Position numbers and translations under genes: made by a program
Source: Congregibacter sp.
Lineage (GTDB): Bacteria; Pseudomonadota; Gammaproteobacteria; Pseudomonadales; Halieaceae
Assembly (NCBI GenBank): GCA_013911345.1
Contig: JACETJ010000069.1
Span: 1 to 7,000 of the forward strand
DNA length: 7,000 nt
Direction: 5' to 3'
Shown: positions 6,197 through 7,000 of the stretch, piece by piece
How the letters are laid out: every line of letters begins with the position of its first letter
Numbering within the stretch: position 1 is the first letter of the stretch
Notes under the pieces: generated by a model
What the model was told of the DNA's origin: nothing
What the model saw: only the letters and a program-made list of their open reading frames with translations
Databases searched by the model: none

Positions 6197-6385
6197 ATGT
6201 TGATTTTGACACGCAGAGTCGGTGAGTCCCTGATGATCGGTGACGATGTCACGATTACCGTGCTCGGTGTCAAAGGCAATCAGGTGCGTATAGGCGTGAA
6301 TGCACCTAAAGAGGTGGCAGTGCACCGCGAAGAGATCCTCAATCGGATTGAAGAAGCGGCTGCAGAAGAGCGCGAGGAAAGCTAA
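6197..6385 (+). CDS. csrA: Carbon storage regulator CsrA (RsmA)
   Basis: CsrA is a small homodimeric RNA-binding protein that binds GGA motifs in mRNA leaders and alters translation and stability; it controls carbon metabolism, motility and biofilm switches. The 62-residue product is almost identical to E. coli CsrA over [10 protein letters not shown] (1-10) and [20 protein letters not shown] (26-45). The RNA-contact residues L4, R6 and R44 are present; the acidic tail (about 52-61) varies in the family. Start ATG 6197 has AAGGA at 8 nt spacing. It lies between lysC and tRNA-Ser, with only 8 nt to the mature tRNA 5' end, so the csrA transcript probably has to be cut by RNase P to release the tRNA. 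Its leader looks like a CsrA target itself. Confidence 0.98.
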   Translation: MLILTRRVGESLMIGDDVTITVLGVKGNQVRIGVNAPKEVAVHREEILNRIEEAAAEEREES

Positions 6386-6393
6386 ACAATTCA

Positions 6394-6484
6394 GGAGAAG
6401 TGGCCGAGTGGCTGAAGGCGCTCCCCTGCTAAGGGAGTATACGTTAATAGCGTATCGAGGGTTCGAATCCCTCCTTCTCCGCCA
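6394..6484 (+). tRNA. tRNA-Ser, anticodon GCU (reads AGC/AGU)
   Basis: The 91-nt gene has a 7-bp acceptor stem GGAGAAG (6394-6400) with CTTCTCC (6474-6480), discriminator G6481 and an encoded CCA (6482-6484). The D arm pairs GCC/GGC. The anticodon stem CTCCC/GGGAG holds loop CTGCTAA, with anticodon GCT at 6428-6430. A long variable arm (about 6438-6457, ACG/CGT stem) marks a class II serine tRNA. The T arm is GAGGG-TTCGAAT-CCCTC. It follows the csrA stop by 8 nt and is followed 8 nt later by an intrinsic terminator, so it is probably the last gene of the csrA transcript. tRNA-Ser next to csrA is a known gammaproteobacterial arrangement. Confidence 0.98.
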
Positions 6485-6492
6485 TCAATATC

Positions 6493-6523
6493 AAAGCCCG
6501 CACTAGGCGGGCTTTTTATTTTT
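6493..6523 (+). terminator. Intrinsic terminator after tRNA-Ser
   Basis: AAAGCCCGC (6493-6501), loop ACTAG, GCGGGCTTT (6507-6515) form a perfect 9-bp GC-rich stem followed by a T-rich tail (TT A TTTTT region to 6523). It ends the rightward block. Read on the minus strand, the hairpin is followed by TTTGATATTG, a poor but possible U tract, so it may also serve the convergent serine hydrolase. Confidence 0.93.
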
Positions 6524-6530
6524 CAGGCAG

Positions 6531-6560
6531 TTGCCCCGCGTTTCCCTGCCCGCGGGTCAA
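6531..6560 (-). other. Hairpin downstream of the convergent serine hydrolase
   Basis: CCCGCG (6535-6540) and CGCGGG (6551-6556) form a 6-bp stem with a 10-nt loop, extended by TTG/CAA (6531-6533 with 6558-6560) across one mismatch. It starts 7 nt past the minus-strand stop codon. No U tract follows directly, so it may be a 3'-end structure working with the next hairpin (6493-6515), not a complete terminator. Confidence 0.4.
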
Positions 6561-6567
6561 TAGGCGC

Positions 6568-7000
6568 CTAGGACAGCGCTCCGTACACCAAATTTTTGAT
6601 CTGGCCTCTGAAATTGAAAGTGGAAGAGGGGATCAGTTGCGTCATGAAGATCACATAAAGATCTTCCACGGGGTCCACCCAAAACAGCGTGGAGGCTAGA
6701 CCACCCCAATAAAAGTCGCCTTCACCGACGGTGCCCGAAGCGGCGGCATCGATGGTGCTGGCGAACCCTAATCCGAAGCCTACGCCCTCGTTACTCGTCT
6801 CTGAAAACCCCCCAACCGCCATCTGCGCCAGCGATTGGCTGCCCAGGTGATTGCGCGTCATCAGTTCTAATATCGGACGGCCAATGATTTGCTGCCCTCT
6901 GAACTGTCCTTTTTGGCGCAGCATTTCGCAGAAGTTGGCGTAGTCTTTGACTGTGCCGACCAGTCCGCCTGCGCCGGACGGCGCTTTTGGAGGATGTCGA
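6568..7000 (-). CDS. Serine hydrolase, beta-lactamase/esterase (class C-like) family, C-terminal part
   Basis: About 143 C-terminal residues are visible; the start and the catalytic SxxK region lie beyond the right edge. The reading frame runs in from the edge through SGAGGLVGTVKDYANFCEML, typical of the PF00144 family (usually SGGAGL..T..DYA.F..ML). GRPILELMTRNHL and, near the end, YWGGLASTLFWVDPVEDLYVIFMTQ follow. In this family YWGG replaces the KTG box of true class C beta-lactamases, which points to an EstB-like esterase or other hydrolase; an antibiotic-resistance enzyme is less likely. The substrate is unknown. The stop is TAG at 6568-6570. The gene converges on the csrA/tRNA block. 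The ATG at 6922-6924 is internal, not the start. Confidence 0.88.
   Translation of the reverse strand, partial: RHPPKAPSGAGGLVGTVKDYANFCEMLRQKGQFRGQQIIGRPILELMTRNHLGSQSLAQMAVGGFSETSNEGVGFGLGFASTIDAAASGTVGEGDFYWGGLASTLFWVDPVEDLYVIFMTQLIPSSTFNFRGQIKNLVYGALS

Noticed and set aside
6561..6570. Perfect 10-bp palindrome TAGGCGCCTA over the serine hydrolase stop codon
   Set aside because: It is short and isolated, with no second copy seen nearby, so it is probably chance and not an operator or attachment site.
1..7000. Mobile element, CRISPR array, toxin-antitoxin, defence or biosynthetic system
   Set aside because: No transposase, integrase, repeat array, tRNA-flanking direct repeat or accessory-like gene is visible. 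Apart from the serine hydrolase and M23 proteins, all genes are conserved housekeeping genes.

Overview
This is an ordinary, gene-dense housekeeping stretch of a gammaproteobacterial chromosome with G+C above half. The best phylogenetic clue is gene order. The run alaS - lysC - csrA - tRNA-Ser(GCU) is the arrangement I associate with Pseudomonas-like and marine gammaproteobacteria; in E. coli lysC is not in this position. The HinT, Trm112/YcaR, GreB and CsrA proteins also look gammaproteobacterial. A marine lineage such as Halieaceae/Cellvibrionales is possible, but that is only an impression.

Layout. The left edge (1-365, minus) is the 5' part of greB, with a promoter placed so that its mRNA should begin at or next to the ATG. 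Diverging from it after about 200 bp is a secreted M23/LytM-type peptidase (573-1445). A compact set follows: a Trm112/YcaR zinc-ribbon-like protein (1548-1733), a HinT-type HIT hydrolase (1744-2100) and alanyl-tRNA synthetase alaS (2147-4747). A 146-bp spacer with two overlapping, mutually exclusive hairpins leads to aspartokinase lysC (4894-6123). LysC contains an in-frame internal start with a full Shine-Dalgarno, expected to give a separate ACT-domain beta subunit. A 73-nt leader rich in GGA motifs precedes csrA (6197-6385). A tRNA-Ser(GCU) begins 8 nt after csrA, and a clear intrinsic terminator ends the rightward block. The right edge (6568-7000, minus) is the 3' part of a convergent serine hydrolase of the beta-lactamase/esterase family.

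How the genes fit together. alaS and tRNA-Ser serve translation, lysC feeds the lysine/threonine/methionine/diaminopimelate pathway, greB rescues backtracked RNA polymerase, csrA is a global post-transcriptional regulator, and the M23 protein probably acts on the cell wall in the periplasm. Trm112/YcaR and HinT are small conserved proteins without a firm pathway link to their neighbours.

I found no mobile element, CRISPR array, defence island or clearly new system. The points worth a second look are regulatory: the internal lysC start whose Shine-Dalgarno lies in a hairpin, the csrA leader that looks like an autoregulatory CsrA target, the apparently leaderless greB, the alternative hairpins before lysC, and an M23 active site with Asp where a zinc-binding His is usual.
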